A DNA stretch of 64,000 nt from Oscarella lobularis (taxonomy: Eukaryota; Porifera; Homoscleromorpha; Homosclerophorida; Oscarellidae), in assembly GCF_947507565.1 (NCBI RefSeq), contig NC_089175.1, positions 4,391,733-4,455,732 on the forward strand, in the 5' to 3' direction. Of this stretch, positions 22,801 to 34,934 are shown piece after piece; the first letter of the stretch is position 1, and the number at the start of each line of letters is the position of its first letter. Both the position numbers and the translations under genes were made by a program. The notes beneath the pieces are model-generated. The model saw nothing but the letters and a program-made list of their open reading frames with translations, was not told where the DNA came from and searched no databases.

Positions 22801-23424
22801 TACCTCAGAAATCCACTGAGAAAATGGTCTAATGTGGGTGGCGGCTGCCAGCTACTTGTTAGGGGTCAGGCCTAACTACACTATAACCTATCTCCTGCTC
22901 TCTCACCTTAGAGCAAATTGGAAAACGCCCTACCTACTGACAGCCGCCCTAAACCTTAAATGCAAGGGATGCGTGGACCCGTGCATGACTATCGTAGTTA
23001 TGCATACGCAAAGGTAAGCTGCGCGCCGGCGCAGATCAATAATGCAGTCCCCACTACATTCTCTGCCACGCACATAATTGTTTGATTTCGATTATTGATT
23101 AGCTGTATTTAATTTTTGATTTTTGATATTAATATTATCTACAAACTATTTCACGGAGGCGTACATGCGCGCGGGGTCAAATATATATGCGTACATGTGG
23201 TAAGAGTGTGAGGATTAAGCATCATGCTGTTAACCGCCGCCGTCAGGCACACGAGCGCCCTCCCGCCCCCTGTGCGCTACGACTCGGGCCCTCCGACAGC
23301 GGCAACGTGCAATTCGCTTAGACATGCGTCGTGGACAGAGAACCCCGCCCTTACGTGTACGCCTACACCACAGGGGCCCGTAGCTACGAAGAAGAACCTG
23401 AAGCGACGAGTCTTCTCCTTGCTA

Positions 23425-23975
23425 CCTCTTCGTCTCCATCGACTTCGTCCACTTCCGCTTCGGCTGCTGGGCCCAGTCTTTGACAGCTGTCGGAAGAAGA
23501 GAATAATAATTAGATTTGACACCTTCGGTCGCGATGTATCTACTTACGAACGACGAGCGACGAGTGAAGCGGTGTCCGTCCGTCGCGAGTCGATCGTCCG
23601 CACAGCGCTACGACCTATACGCACAAAAAACACGTTAGTCGACTGGATGGATCTAAACGCGACGCGAACGACTTACCGACGCGCGTGCCACGCGGCGCCG
23701 TTCTTTCTTCTCCTTCGCCGGGGCGCAGTCCTTCGCGAAGGACTGCATGGGATTCGCTGCAAGAGAGAAAGCGCACAATTAGCTCGGTTAGTTACCGAAA
23801 TCTAGCTTCACTTACCGGTCGGCTCCGCTATCCCTTCCCTTGATTGTGGGGCTTCGGAGGCCCGCCTCGCGGCGGTAAGCCTCTTCTCGGCTGCCCCGCG
23901 AAGGAAAAAAGCTGCGTGGCGCCGATCTGCGCGGAACAGACCAGACCGTCCGTCCCGTTCTGCGCTTCAGCCGAG
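23425..23975 (-). CDS. Small basic protein, unrecognised (3' exons)
   Basis: Four minus-strand exons join in frame: a first piece between about 23816 and 23975 (LRGAAEKRLTAARRASEAP, ending at GTAAGT), about 23680-23759 (ANPMQSFAKDCAPAKEKKE), about 23549-23614 and a last from about 23488 to a stop near 23425 (PVKDWAQQPKRKWTKSMETK). Donors are GTAAGT/GTAAGTA. The product is Arg/Lys/Ala-rich with no recognised domain; no start was identified. Base composition is GC-rich, so chance open frames are likely and the call is tentative. Confidence 0.3.
23725..23746. repeat. 22-bp perfect palindrome
   Basis: GCAGTCCTTCGCGAAGGACT followed by GC reads the same on both strands. It lies within a presumed minus-strand exon. 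Confidence 0.85.
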
Positions 23976-23979
23976 AATG

Positions 23980-25098
23980 ACGCACAGATTGAGAGGTCGA
24001 TGTTTATGAGCGAATCCGAGATGGTGCGAATTCGCGTGGACAGCATCTTCCGGAGTGTGTACCACTCACGTGATGGCGAATCGTCATCTCCTCGGTCTGC
24101 ATCCGCTGCAATCGAACAGCGTTCGTCGATAGAGAGTTCGCTATCGTCGATTCTCGAGCCGCGAGACCGCGTTTCGTCGGTTCTCGGACCCAGACGAGAT
24201 CGCAGACGCGCTTATCACAATTTAGCGGAAATTAGATCGTGCGAACATTTGACGTGTGAAAACTAATTGGCGAGCTGGCGTGCTCGCGCGCTCACTCGTA
24301 CGCGGCATCCACGCGATCGCCGCTTTGCGATCGCGCGTCGCAGTGCATTCGAATCAAAATCGCGCGTCGCGCGCGTATAGAGAACGCTATCTTTCGTTCG
24401 TACGTGGCCGCACCGACAGATGTCGACGCGTGCCACGTCCAACAAAGTAATCAGACCATATAAGGAAGTGTGAAATCGTGGTGTAGGCCAAACTGCTGCA
24501 CGTGAACTCGCGAGTGTGAAGTCGCGTGAGCCGTGAGCGGTCTGCGTGTTCTCGCTTTTCTAAAACGAGGGAATTCTACTCCCAAATAGGTCTAAAGCGC
24601 TATGGGAAACATTTTTGACCAATGCAACAACGCGATTCTCAAGAATGAGCCGAAGACCTCGAGTCACGTGTTTTTTTAGCGCACGGTAACACTATTCTGC
24701 ATTTGATTCGTCCGAAAATCGTGCAAATTTGGATCAACTAACACCGCGACATGAATCGAGAACTACTAGGTACGAGTTTGGTAAAGTAAAGTCGAGATGG
24801 GGCCTCGTTCGAGGAACTCGTCACAAAATCAAAGCCAAACGCTCTTCTCGTTCTCTAGACTCATTCAATCATCTTAAAACAACAGCACATTCAATTCGGG
24901 GTCAGCAGGAACTGTCTCATCCGACGTAGAATGCAAAACGCTTCGAGAAGTAATATCGTGATACGCATCCCCACTCTAGAAACTAAAGAGCGGTTCTAGC
25001 AACGCCACGGAGAGTACGTCCTGCTCTCGGTAGGTATATATTGAGCGGAGTCGCGGCAGTTTTTCGGTACCCTTCAAGTTCAGTGGCCTATCAGCACA
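23980..25098. other. CpG-rich intergenic stretch
   Basis: Many CG dinucleotides between 24000 and 24440. Open frames occur on both strands but none has domain or splice support. Confidence 0.35.
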
Positions 25099-25880
25099 AT
25101 GACGAGACTCTTGCTCTTCTATTCGATTGCCGTCGCCTTAATCATCAGTCCCCTCTTCTCCGGATGGTCCCAATCGAATGCAGTGGAACGTACGAAAACT
25201 ATTGAGATGGCAGATCGTCAGTGCAGGCTAAAATGTCGTCTTTTTTAGATGAAGAACAGACAAAAATTGTGTATTCATCGAGAGTGGCTTGGAATTCGTT
25301 TCATTATTTATTACAGACATAGCAATTTTCGTGTTCAATACAAAGTCTTGACGGCGGCGTCTTCCTCCTCACTTCGTATTTCCTATTCTCAACAATGTGC
25401 CAGGCTCAAAAAGTACCTTTTTTGGTTTATTGTCCAGATGGCTTCACAGGGAAGCCGACTACATCGACATGAATTTGGACCTGAATCCGTCTCAAGATAC
25501 CAAAACGGCTTGTATCCAATTATATAGCATCGAAGTGCAACAAATTTCCTCTTAAAATCAAGATTCAATACACAAGCGAGCAAGTTGATTATCTAACGCC
25601 AACGGACACCTGTAGTATTAATTCTAGCGAAAGTAATTCGACTTCTGTTTGGAAATATTAATTAATTAATTAATTAATTGTATCAAGCAGAGAGATACAC
25701 GGCAAATTGCAATTTCAACGACAAAGACAGCTGCGGTTATCATAACAACTTGTGCAGCCTAGTTCCCTGGAAATTTAATGAGTATGCTCGCATCAAAATA
25801 TTGCCCATATTACTCCCCAGCATTGCTTTGATTGGCTTGTATGGACAACGTGCTGTAAAATCGAAAATTCGCAAGAGATT
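25099..25880 (+). CDS. Secreted or surface protein, possibly with a MAM-like segment (partial model)
   Basis: Exon 1 (25099-25189) encodes a signal peptide (MTRLLLFYSIAVALIISPLF) and ends before GTACGA. Exon 2 (from 25249) is short; with a 47-bp intron it joins frame HSNFRVQYKVLTAASS and, after another 40-bp intron, EADYIDMNLDLNPSQDTK. A separate plus-strand frame at 25678-25884 reads CNFNDKDSCGYHNN followed by PWKF, the start pattern of a MAM domain, but the rest of a MAM domain is not found. The exon chain between 25530 and 25680 is unresolved. Function unknown. Confidence 0.35.
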
Positions 25881-26446
25881 GTGATGCACCACTTCCGCTC
25901 ATGCCAGGGGGAAACGTCTTCGTGCTAATAGCTGGGTGGGGAGGCGTGCCTACTAACACTTTTGAGTTTGGCGCTCGAATTTCAACAATAGCTCCTTGAT
26001 TGGTCGACGTTTCACGCTGTCAAAACAGTATGTGTAGTTTTTTTTCTTTTCTTTTTCTACATTCAAACATTATTTCAATGTGATTGTGATTGTGCACGTG
26101 CCTAGTCGGTTTTTGAAATGTCGTGTTTGGGCGAGATATTTGTTGTGTTTGTCATCGTCTCAGACAGATTTGAGATTGAATTAATCGCTTCTACAGTACA
26201 GTGGGGTCAAAAATTTTAATTAGGCAGCCCTTCTTCCGTTTTCTTATGTACCTAAACAGTGAGTTGCATCCCCTCCGTACTGTACAGATGCCGCTACTGC
26301 ATCGACAAAATTCTCAACGCATGTAACTAAGTAATAGGTACATTTTGAAGAGGAATCCAACGGTTTGCTGGTGCTGTATACAATTCGAGCCTCCAGATTC
26401 CACGTGATTGATAGTGCGCTAGAATCGTCATGGAAACGACGTTGTG

Positions 26447-26985
26447 ATGTCTGCGTCGTCGAATCGCTTGGCTTTCTGCAGCGAGCTGCGCGCGTCCGGT
26501 CACGGCGAAGTGTGGGATCACACGGACGAGAAGAAATTTGACCAATTCGGCTGGCGAACGACGACGAGCGAAAGTGCCTACAAATCGTCGACTCTCATCG
26601 GAAATTGGTGCGAGGAAAGTTTCGACGATAAACGGGTAACGTCACCAAAGCCCCTACCATCTCAGGTACAAAACTGCAACGAAAAAAAGTGACGTAGTGC
26701 AAACCGACAATCATTACATAGTATAATCATTATTTTACCTCAACGTATGGGAAATCGTACGGGATTGCAAAGCCAAGTGGCGAAACAGCAGCATTGCAAC
26801 ACCGTGAAGGTACAGTAGCAAGATCAATATAGTATCTCCTGTGGATTGATTTTCTGTACATATTAGACACACGACCATGTGCTTTTCCTGGGCATCAGCC
26901 ACAGTTTGATTTGCCAGCACTCAAAGCCGCGTACACAGGCTATAGAACAACGTCAAGTGCAGCCTACACAAAACCAACAAAATAG
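26447..26985 (+). CDS. CFAP68: Cilia- and flagella-associated protein 68 (C11orf1 family)
   Basis: Known role: microtubule inner protein of motile cilia. Exons 26447-26665, 26722-26809 and 26867-26985 join in frame to 141 residues. Family blocks seen: GHGEVWDHTDEKKFDQFGWR, SYS-like SAYKSSTLIGNW, SPKPLPSQ at the end of exon 1, HYFTSTYGKSY in exon 2, and FPGHQPQFDLP with a Tyr/Thr/Lys-rich end in exon 3. The start ATG at 26447 sits just before MSASSNRL. The gene is convergent with GRAMD1, whose stop is 115 bp away. Confidence 0.88.
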
Positions 26986-27099
26986 AAATCGATTAATGAG
27001 AAAAGGAAGACCTTATCTAGTAGTAGCTTCCAACTTTTCCTATCCCTATCTAGAGTAGTACTATCTGACTAAAGGTTCTAAGGTTCTACGGTACTGTAG

Positions 27100-30000
27100 C
27101 TAATTTGTTTGCTTCGCGCTATCAATTGTACTCTCTTCAGAAAATTGATCCGTTAGTGAATGTATCTCTTTCTGCACGGCTTCCAGAGATCCTTTGATCT
27201 ACGTACAACAGATAGACTGATGAGGACTACACCCATAGTTTCCTTCACCTACTGTACCTCAGATAGAAGGTTGACTGAAAGAGACACGATAGCCTTCCAT
27301 CTAAATAATCAATAGACAATCAGTTCCTTTCTTATATATACTGTTCATGCCTTTCTAATTCAACGCTGTAAAACTGTTGCTGTTTCTTCAAAACGTCAAC
27401 TAACTTTTGTCTTGAGCCTTCAATAGATCTAAGAGACGAGAGCGTATTACTAGTACTAGGAAGAGAAGCATTCTTTGACGTACTTCATTGTCGTAAGTGG
27501 GTCGAGAACGTGTCGATAAGAAAAGAATCGATAGTAGAGAAACGCGTTAAACGCAATGAGGCATACGAGACTAATACGCACGAATCGGATAAATCATAAT
27601 CACTCATTTACGGACAGCGTGATATTATGATACCTCAGCAAAATCAGCATCCAAATGAATCGATTAGGCGAGCAACTAAAGAGAAAATAGCGCATGGGTA
27701 ATTGGAGCCTTAGTATAAAGAGACACCGGTAAACATGCTCAAAGGATCTGTTAATTAATACGTTACCAAAATTATAAATATATACTGCGAAGGCCGTTCT
27801 TTGTCCGAGTGCATAAAAATAACGAAAGGGCACCCTTTGGCTTCTATTGAGAATAAAGACAAGAAGGCGCCCTTTCCCTTCTATATAGAAAACAAGACAA
27901 AAGGGCGCCTATTGCCGTCTATAGCCGCCCTTCGCTTGACTCAATGAGTACTACATACTCGGACGGAGAACCGGTCGTCGCAGTATTTTATTTCCACTAA
28001 CGCTATCTACGTATTAATCGTTTTGTCCTCGCCTTTCTGATTGCGTCGAGCCTTCCACTACAAAAGAAAAAGCTTCACCTGACCTAACTTCTCTATTTCC
28101 TCATTGACGCTACCTGATGCTGCCCTGGATGGAGGCCGTCTCGCTGGTCTAAACGACATGGCGTTGGATCTCCTTCTTCCTGCTTTGACCGTAATTCGTC
28201 TCGGTGACGGCTGGCCAACCTGACGCTTGACTTCATCAAGGTTTTCCTCTAATAAAACAGAAAAAAAATAGTGACAGATAGGCGTGGGTCCAAGCACTTA
28301 CTTAGTATCTTGCACTGATTTTGCGTTCCTTTGATGGCACTCTTTTCTATGGCTCCCTTAATGAAAACCGACTTTCTGAATTTCACTTCCGAACAAACCC
28401 TATAGTACAAAGGCAAACCTGTCACTTCTAATGCAGTCTACTCTCCCTCTCCCCTGCAAACGTACCTCAAAACAGATGCCTGCGAACTAATTTGCCATAT
28501 GCAATATTGCACAAAAACGTAGAAACTGTCAGCAAACGGTATATTCTTATTATTAGCCTACAGGTCATGGGAACATAATCTGTATACAAACGCCAATCTC
28601 AGACCCATTTCAACCTGTACCTCAGCTTCAATGTTATAATACAAGCCGGGTTGCGAATCCTCAATCAACGTCTTAAAACCCCGCACATTCTTAAAAGATT
28701 TGTACAAGGTCTATATACTTTTCCTACCTGCGTTTCGACAATGTCAACCGACTTCGGTCCAAAGGTGGCATGTAAAGGAAGAGTATAAGAAAATTCTCTC
28801 ACGGAGACGGAGGTATCTTCATTCGATTCCCACTGTCCCCAGTTAAGATCTATTGACATACATAGTCAATAGCAAAGGTACATAAAAACTCGTGCTGACT
28901 TGTCGCTTTTCTCTGTTCCATATGACGTTCAGAAAAGGGCGACTTCGTGAAAATCATGGTGTACAAACGTTCGGCAGTGAATGGGAATTCTTCGCAGAGA
29001 AACTCTCGACCGATCGGATCTGGCACAGGACCGTCGTCTTAAACCCATCGTTATTATTATTAGTATTGATAGGAGCAGGCTTTTTTTTTGATACATTGTC
29101 GTTCTTCGCGTATTCGACTGGTAGTGCCACTAACGCCTGCCTCGTCGATTCCTTTCGGTTTGGTCTCTGCTTTGTAATGTGGCAATTCAATTAATTCAAA
29201 TTCTTCGCCATCCTAATACGAAGCCGTAAATCAATGATTGACTACCTATTTTAAAAATCTAGCCTTCTCTGCTGGCTCATCTACTGAATCGTCTCTCCAC
29301 GTTTGCTTGGCGTACTGTAGCAAATCTTGAGCTGACATTGGCTTCAAAAACAAAAAAAACAAATCAAGAAAAAATATTCCAACAACAAAAATTCACAATT
29401 ATCACCATTTCCAGCAAGACGTTTTGCCACACTTTGAACATGACGTGAAACGAAGCGTCACGAGATATAAACGACGAAAAGCCATACTAAAAAAAATCAA
29501 TCAATAAATTAATTAACAAACAAAATTCTTTCCAAATCTTCGCCCACCTTAGCGCTGTCTCCAGCGTGTATCTCAATAGCGTTGGGAAACACCAACGCCG
29601 TCTTGGCCTTGTGAATGGCCGTAACGTCACTACATCTAATTACCAACTAAAAATAAATAATTAGTAATAGCGTTCGTAGTCGAAGACTTCTCACTTTAGT
29701 CTCGTAGCCAAAAACGTTGGAAAAGAAATAAAACGACTCGGCTGTGATGTACATGCGTCCGTGCAATAAAATGTCTTTCTGGATGGCGCAGGAGTAGTCT
29801 GTCAAAAAAAGCCGTTTGCCTCTTTAGGTTTAAAAATGTGGGCGTGGTCACCGTCAATTAGAATTTCGCTCTCGGGTACGCCGTGAAAAAGTGCGTGAAA
29901 ATCGTGATTCTTCTTCTTGTAGCTCGGCTGCAATTTTAGAATGGCCTAGCGCGGAAATGCGACTCGCGTCTTTCGTTTCTTTTCTCTCGCGCGTACAAAC

Positions 30001-30306
30001 CTGATTGATGGAATTTGGCAGCGGATTGGGAGCTCCGCCTCCTTTCGACGGCGTTTCGAGCGATCGTCCCTTTCGCATGGTCGCGCTCTTTCCCGGACTC
30101 TCGACGCCGGTCTGGCCGCTTCGGAAAACGCCTCTCGTCGCGTCTCGCGTCTCGCGTACGATCGTTGCGCTTACTTTAGCGATCGAATGCGTCGTCGGTT
30201 CGTTTCCGGCGTTTCTGGCGAGATTTCCTCGGTCGGCGTCGCCTCGGCTTCTAAGTAGAGTCATTCGAGAAGCGATTGGGATCGCTGCGAGACACTCGCC
30301 GGCCAT
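27100..30306 (-). CDS. GRAMD1: GRAMD1/Aster lipid-transfer protein (GRAM, VASt, TM)
   Basis: Known role: ER-anchored sterol transfer at ER-plasma membrane contacts. First exons: 30001-30306 (basic, Ser-rich N-terminus), 29852-29945, 29695-29798, 29548-29646, 29406-29486, then about ten more. GRAM domain: NHDFHALFHGVPE, DYSCAIQKDILLHGRMYI, SFYFFSNVFGYETK, FHVMFKVWQNVLLE. VASt domain (about 28300-29000): FPFTAERLYTMIFTKSPF, WGQWESNED, REFSYTLPLHATFGPKS, EDSQPGLYYNIEAE, PFADSFYVFVQY, SEVKFRKSVFIKGAIEKS. A TM helix (IWMLILLSLVCLIAFNAFLY) spans an exon junction near 27590-27650, followed by a coiled coil and a stop at 27100-27102. The link between the Arg-rich exon ending near 28062 and the TM exon needs one exon I could not place. 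Confidence 0.88.
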
Positions 30307-30461
30307 TTCTCGAACAAAGGAGAGCGTCTGCTGTCGTCACGTAGCGTCGCACGTAGCGCGCGTACACTGGTTGTAAACATTCGCGAATTCACGAAATCTA
30401 GTTTCTGCAGGCGTTATTTATCTCCGAAGGGGACTTTTGGAAGGCGGCCTTTATAAGAATT
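30307..30461. promoter_or_regulatory. Divergent promoter between GRAMD1 and TMEM218
   Basis: Only 155 bp separate the two start codons, which point away from each other, so the promoters must overlap. The stretch has CG dinucleotides but no clear TATA box. Confidence 0.6.
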
Positions 30462-30900
30462 ATGATCGTCGGCACAGGGATTATCATTCTGTCCGTTTCT
30501 TGGGGTGCTGCCATCATTTTCTCGTGTCTTTTTGCCAAATCAGACTCCCTAAGGTTCTTTGTGATTATTATTCACAATTTTACGATTCTATTTTTTCTCG
30601 TTTTGGTCGTAGAAAGCTGATTCCAGCCGTTCTGGGTGTGGCGCTGCTTCTCACTCTAATACTTCTTCTTATTCCGCGAGAATCGAGTGCAGATTCTGCC
30701 GATTCCAGCGTAAGAATAGAGAAAAATAGGCATGACATTAAAAGAAATTAATAATTATTCAGGAGTACGACACAACCGTGATTGGTCGCACGGCGTTGCT
30801 GATACTCGAATCTGTGTCTCTAGTGGGGGGGCTAGTGGCCATATTTGTATTATACTGTATGGAACAGATACAAGGCAATCACAAAGATAAAGATATGTAA
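30462..30900 (+). CDS. TMEM218: Transmembrane protein 218
   Basis: Known role: small ciliary transition-zone membrane protein. Exons 30462-30553, 30613-30709 and 30763-30900 give 108 residues, close to the usual 115. Three hydrophobic segments are visible: GTGIIILSVSWGAAIIFSCL, LIPAVLGVALLLTLILLLIP and a C-terminal one (LVGGLVAIFVLYCMEQI). The pattern PRESS...after helix 2, then a short acidic loop and IGRTALL, matches the family. A copy of the last codons and 3' flank occurs at 33583-33686. Confidence 0.82.
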
Positions 30901-31044
30901 AATAATGAAGTCAAGAAGAAGGACGCCATCTATTGTAAAAACCAGTACATTAGCTAATACAGAGAAAGTCACTCTATACACCCATACTTGTATTATGGGA
31001 AGGGGGAGCCCTCGCTGGAAGTAGTTAAGACATTTTGCTACAAG

Positions 31045-32900
31045 TCAGGCATTGGCAGAATAACGTGATTCCAAGAAGTAACTGACAACTTGCCAAGTTC
31101 CTTGTTCCACTTCAATGACGCCGTTCTTCACGTCAGATAGCACTGCTTCTACCGCACTCATTTTTTGGTTAAATGTTGTTTGATTTTTCGTCAATTGAGC
31201 CTCTATTTTCATTAGACGCTTCTTGAGGTCTTCAATAGGCTGCCTCCATTCATCTTTCAGGATCTTCCTAAGTTCTTCTCTTTCAAGCCCCTCAGCACCT
31301 TTGCTTTCTGTTGAAACAGCCACGTCCACTTTCTTAGGTACAGTGTCTAATTTAGCTTCAACAGCTTTATCTTGGCTTATCCTAGGCAAGAATTGTGCGG
31401 ATTTTCTGCTAGAAGATTGTACTGCAAAGAAGCAGATCAGGCAAGGCATAATCTAGACTTAATTTATTAATCATTACCAGAACGGACTTTCCTTGCTGCC
31501 CTTCTCTTAACTTCCTTCTCAACAGCAGTTCTTATCATAATTTGGGGATCATTGCAGACGTCAAGCAGTTGATTGATGGCAGTATCATCGTTTAGGTTCT
31601 TATCTTTTGCCCAAGCATCAAGAATCGGTGATAGCGTATCATATTCGTCTCGCAAATCGGACGTGGTTCTTCCTAATAGAAGTGATCCAATGCGTAGGAA
31701 ATTTATAGACTTTGACATTCCCAAGTCAGAAACAACTGCAATGTAATCACTGAGAACACCACCTAGGTATAAAACAGAGCGTCTATCTGATATGACAAGA
31801 TGACTATAATCCACCTACAACGTATAACGTCAGGAGCTGCTACCACTTTTGAAAAATTAGCATCTGGCGGAGCAGCAGAGGCGAATTTTAGACCTTTATC
31901 TTAAACGCAATTTTATACAAGCAGCGTGTTAATAATAATAATAACTAAAGACAGATAGATTGAACCTGTTTGCCTTATAGTTGAAGCTGCAGCTTTGTGT
32001 GGCTCATTTATGAAAAGCAGGTCAATTGCTGAACAATATGGCAAGCCTCTAATTGGTGTCAGAGAACGATGCCACACTGGATCACATTCGTTTTTCAAAG
32101 TTCTTACCAAAATAAAGATCAACTTACCGGCAACTGTATAAATGGCCCATAGGATCTCACTCAATAGCAACAACATCACTCTGATTGAACTTAGAAAATT
32201 TCCCCCTATACAGCAATCTTAAAAATTCTCATGGCTCAACGTTTCACACGCTGCACCTTGCAATGCAAACCAAAAGGCCCAAATCGGAAGACCAGTCCAA
32301 AATATATGAATACAGCGTTGCTGATAACTGTCTTTACTTTCCGCACCACACACTTTAAAAATGAAAATGCACAGCATGTCTAGCATTAATTAATTAATTA
32401 AACCAACTAAAATTATTTGTTTTAGTTGACTTACAATACCACATATACACAAAGTATGAACTCAGGATGAATTTAGTGCATTTAATCCAAATGGGATCTA
32501 CAAAAAAGCAAACGTGCAATTTCATACTACAGTAGGCCATAACTCGCAACTTACCGCCAATAGATACGAACGGACTCCTAACGCTTTTACTAAACACGCA
32601 CATGTACTCGCCGATTGAATCCTTCTTCATATGACCGTGGCTGTAAATCCTCTCTTCATAAGGACGACCATTGCGCCACATTGCAACTCTTCTGTGGACG
32701 TTGAGCATGGGCATGAGCACGAAAGAATGACATTCCCTTTCTGTTCTGGGTTTAATGTTATTTTGGGCGGAAAGACAGAGACGGGGCAATCGCCGGTGGA
32801 GGCTTGAATCTTCGTCTCTCGAGAGGCTTCGAAAAGGAGAATTGGAGCGAAGGTGTACTTAACACCACGATCCTTACGTGGAGGATAGAAGTACGCGGAG
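31045..32900 (-). CDS. Ig-like surface protein with death domain and coiled coil (model partial)
   Basis: Minus-strand order: an Ig-like exon at about 32560-32740 (Cys, AMWRNGRPY, SIGEYMCVFS: Cys-Trp-Tyr-x-Cys pattern); short exons near 32000-32180 (including LLLLSEILWAIYTVAG, hydrophobic, possibly the TM); a death-domain exon, about 31478-31814 (LSDYIAVVSDLGMS, LRIGSLLLGRTTS, ILDAWAKDKNL, INQLLDVCND: six-helix death-fold pattern with the conserved central Trp); and a last exon from 31421 to the stop at 31045 with a predicted coiled coil (ELRKILKDEWRQPIEDLKK). The signal-peptide exon is not certain. It resembles the receptors downstream in logic but is not a close copy of them. Confidence 0.55.
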
Positions 32901-33582
32901 TAGAAGCCTGCGACGAAGAGGGGAACAGAAACTAAAAAAAATCACTGGTCCCATCACGGTAGCCCGGGCACTCATGTGATAGACTTTAATGACTTATTTC
33001 GAACGCGAGAAAAGTTTCTTCGTCGAAACAACTTACGTAGCAAGTTAAATGTACGAGAAAGACTTCGTTTAGCAAGTTTTTAGAAAATCGGGGCTCCAAT
33101 GGGGAAAACCCGTCGTTTCGAAGCATAACTTCATTCAATTCGCTCCAACATAACTCAGGTCAGTATGAACAAAGACTGCGAAGCAGTGTGACTTACTACG
33201 AGCGAAGCAGAACCCTTTTGGGAGGTTCGTCGCCGTAGGTAGTTGACCTTCAGCCGTTCGCTGTCTTCGCACCTAAGGAAGACGTCAATCCACTCCCTTA
33301 GCTCAGCCCACAAAGTAACATACTACTGCAACGAAACTTGCAGCGACGCGTAAGCGTCGATTCGAGCCTAGAATCCATGAAATAGAGGAGACATTCGAAT
33401 CGAGGCTTCGCCGTGTCCATGCAGTGTCCAATCTCGTGGCATGTAGGCTATTGTTGGTGTTGTTTCTGTGTGTTTGTTGGCCCTTTAAATTGGGCACTGC
33501 TCCCTTGTGCGAGTGATTCAAAGATATATTAATATATATAATATATACTAGTAACTGGAGCCCTTCGTCAATTTCTCATATA
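32901..33582. other. Intergenic, nothing recognised
   Basis: Short frames only; an (AT)n tract lies at about 33525-33548. Confidence 0.35.
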
Positions 33583-33686
33583 CAAGGCAATCCACAAAGA
33601 TAAAAAATGTGTAAAACAACGAAGAGGACGCCATATCTATTGTATTGTAAAAACTTGTAGGTTTAATGTCATTAGCACAGAGCAAG
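33583..33686 (+). repeat. Duplicated 3' end of TMEM218
   Basis: Matches 30870-30968 with small indels: both contain ACAAGGCAATC...ACAAAGATAAA and GGACGCCAT..CTATTGTAAAAAC. It includes the last TMEM218 codons and 3' flank only, so it is a non-functional fragment marking a duplication edge. Confidence 0.8.
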
Positions 33687-33727
33687 TCAATATATAAATG
33701 TTGTGTATATACAAAATTTCACGGTAG

Positions 33728-34934
33728 TTAAAAGGATTCCATTAGGTCACTTGAGCACCATCCACCTACAACGAACAACGTCGTCTTCCATTGTGTCACA
33801 TCGTGTTGTAAACGCCTTTCCTCCATTGAGGGCAGTGGAAGCCAACTGTCAGTTGCATTGTCATAAACTTCGACAGCGTTTGAGGATTTGCCTTTGCATC
33901 TTCCTCCCGTTGCAACGATTTTGCCGTACAGAGATGATAGATGGCATATTGTACTTGTTGTAGGGTGGATACTCGTCCAAGCTTCTGCCTTCAGGTGAAA
34001 GCATTCGACACTAGTGCTACCCGAAAGGCAAATTCCACTTCCAACGTAGAGCTTGTTATCAATAGTCGTAAGTGAGCACGAGGAACGTCCACAACTCATA
34101 TCCTTGAGTTTCATCCACTTGCTGGCTGCGACATCAAGCACGCTAATAACTGGTTTGGGATTAAAATGACTGTCTAGATACATTTCTGTCGTCTTCGATA
34201 AGAGAGTATCCTTTCTCGTGACATTTCATTAGTCGACACATGTTTACGCTAACCACGTGAGTCTTCCCACTTGTTCTCTGCAAAGCGATACAGATGTCGT
34301 TTATCAGTAGCAATAGTAATTGTGCCATTGATCTCTTCTACGTATCAATAGCAAGTGGAACACTGAGGCAAAGGTGATTCTGCTGCTTTCCAGACAGTTT
34401 CTGTTTGGTGTGGTTTCTAGTGCAAAGCAGAACTCGTGTAAAGGCTTTCAGTGCTGTATATGTCATTACTTCATATTTATGCCTCAGTCCCATACAAATC
34501 ATCTCTGATCCTTTTCGTAGTTTCACTTGTTCAGCATTTTCTTCTTTCAACTGGAAAATTTGATTAGTAAGATTGTCATCTGACGTTTCTAAAGCGAACC
34601 ACTGATCTCACAGCATCAAATGTGGATACCATACCATACCTTTCTCGATTGGCATTTCAAGTATTTTCACTATACATGGCTCTGACATTCTGTTTCTCTT
34701 AGAGCAGATACAAATGCTTCGAAAGCCTCGCTGTTTATTTTTCGCGGTAGAATATCCATGAGTAGAGCTCGCGCCTTATTGCGCTTGGTTACAGATGGAA
34801 GACGTAGGTACTCCCAGTCGCGTGTGACCAATCCTCGTGCCTTCAGACGATCGAGAAGCTCGCCTTCGACGTCGACGACCCCTAGCTACGAGAAGGTCCA
34901 GGTGCGGAACGACGTTTCTATCCCACGAATTCAT
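33728..34934 (-). pseudogene. CARD-kelch gene, damaged copy 1
   Basis: Minus strand. The 5' part encodes a CARD: ELLDRLKARGLVTRDWEYLR, KRNKARALLMDILPRK, EAFEAFVSALRE, the pattern of helices 2-6 with the typical DILP motif. Next comes a short helical region (QIFQLKEENAEQVKLRKGSE) and kelch repeats (KLKDMSCGRSSCSLTTIDNK, LYVGSGICLSGSTSVECF, KIVATGG, FVVGG). Lesions relative to copy 2 at 45190-46460: a 4-bp insertion near 34884 shifts the frame at the start of the CARD, and a 119-bp deletion between AGACA repeats near 34180 removes a kelch blade and shifts the frame. The C-terminal kelch repeats, lost from copy 2, are intact here down to a stop at 33728. A CARD-kelch protein would suggest a death-fold adaptor with a beta-propeller sensor (inference). 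Confidence 0.65.

Noticed and set aside
23224-23805. 193-codon plus-strand frame
   Set aside because: It overlaps the spliced minus-strand exons, has no domain, and its length is explained by high GC content.
29850-30376. Plus-strand frame overlapping the GRAMD1 first exon
   Set aside because: Mirror of the minus-strand Arg/Ser-rich N-terminus; the GRAMD1 reading continues correctly into the GRAM domain.
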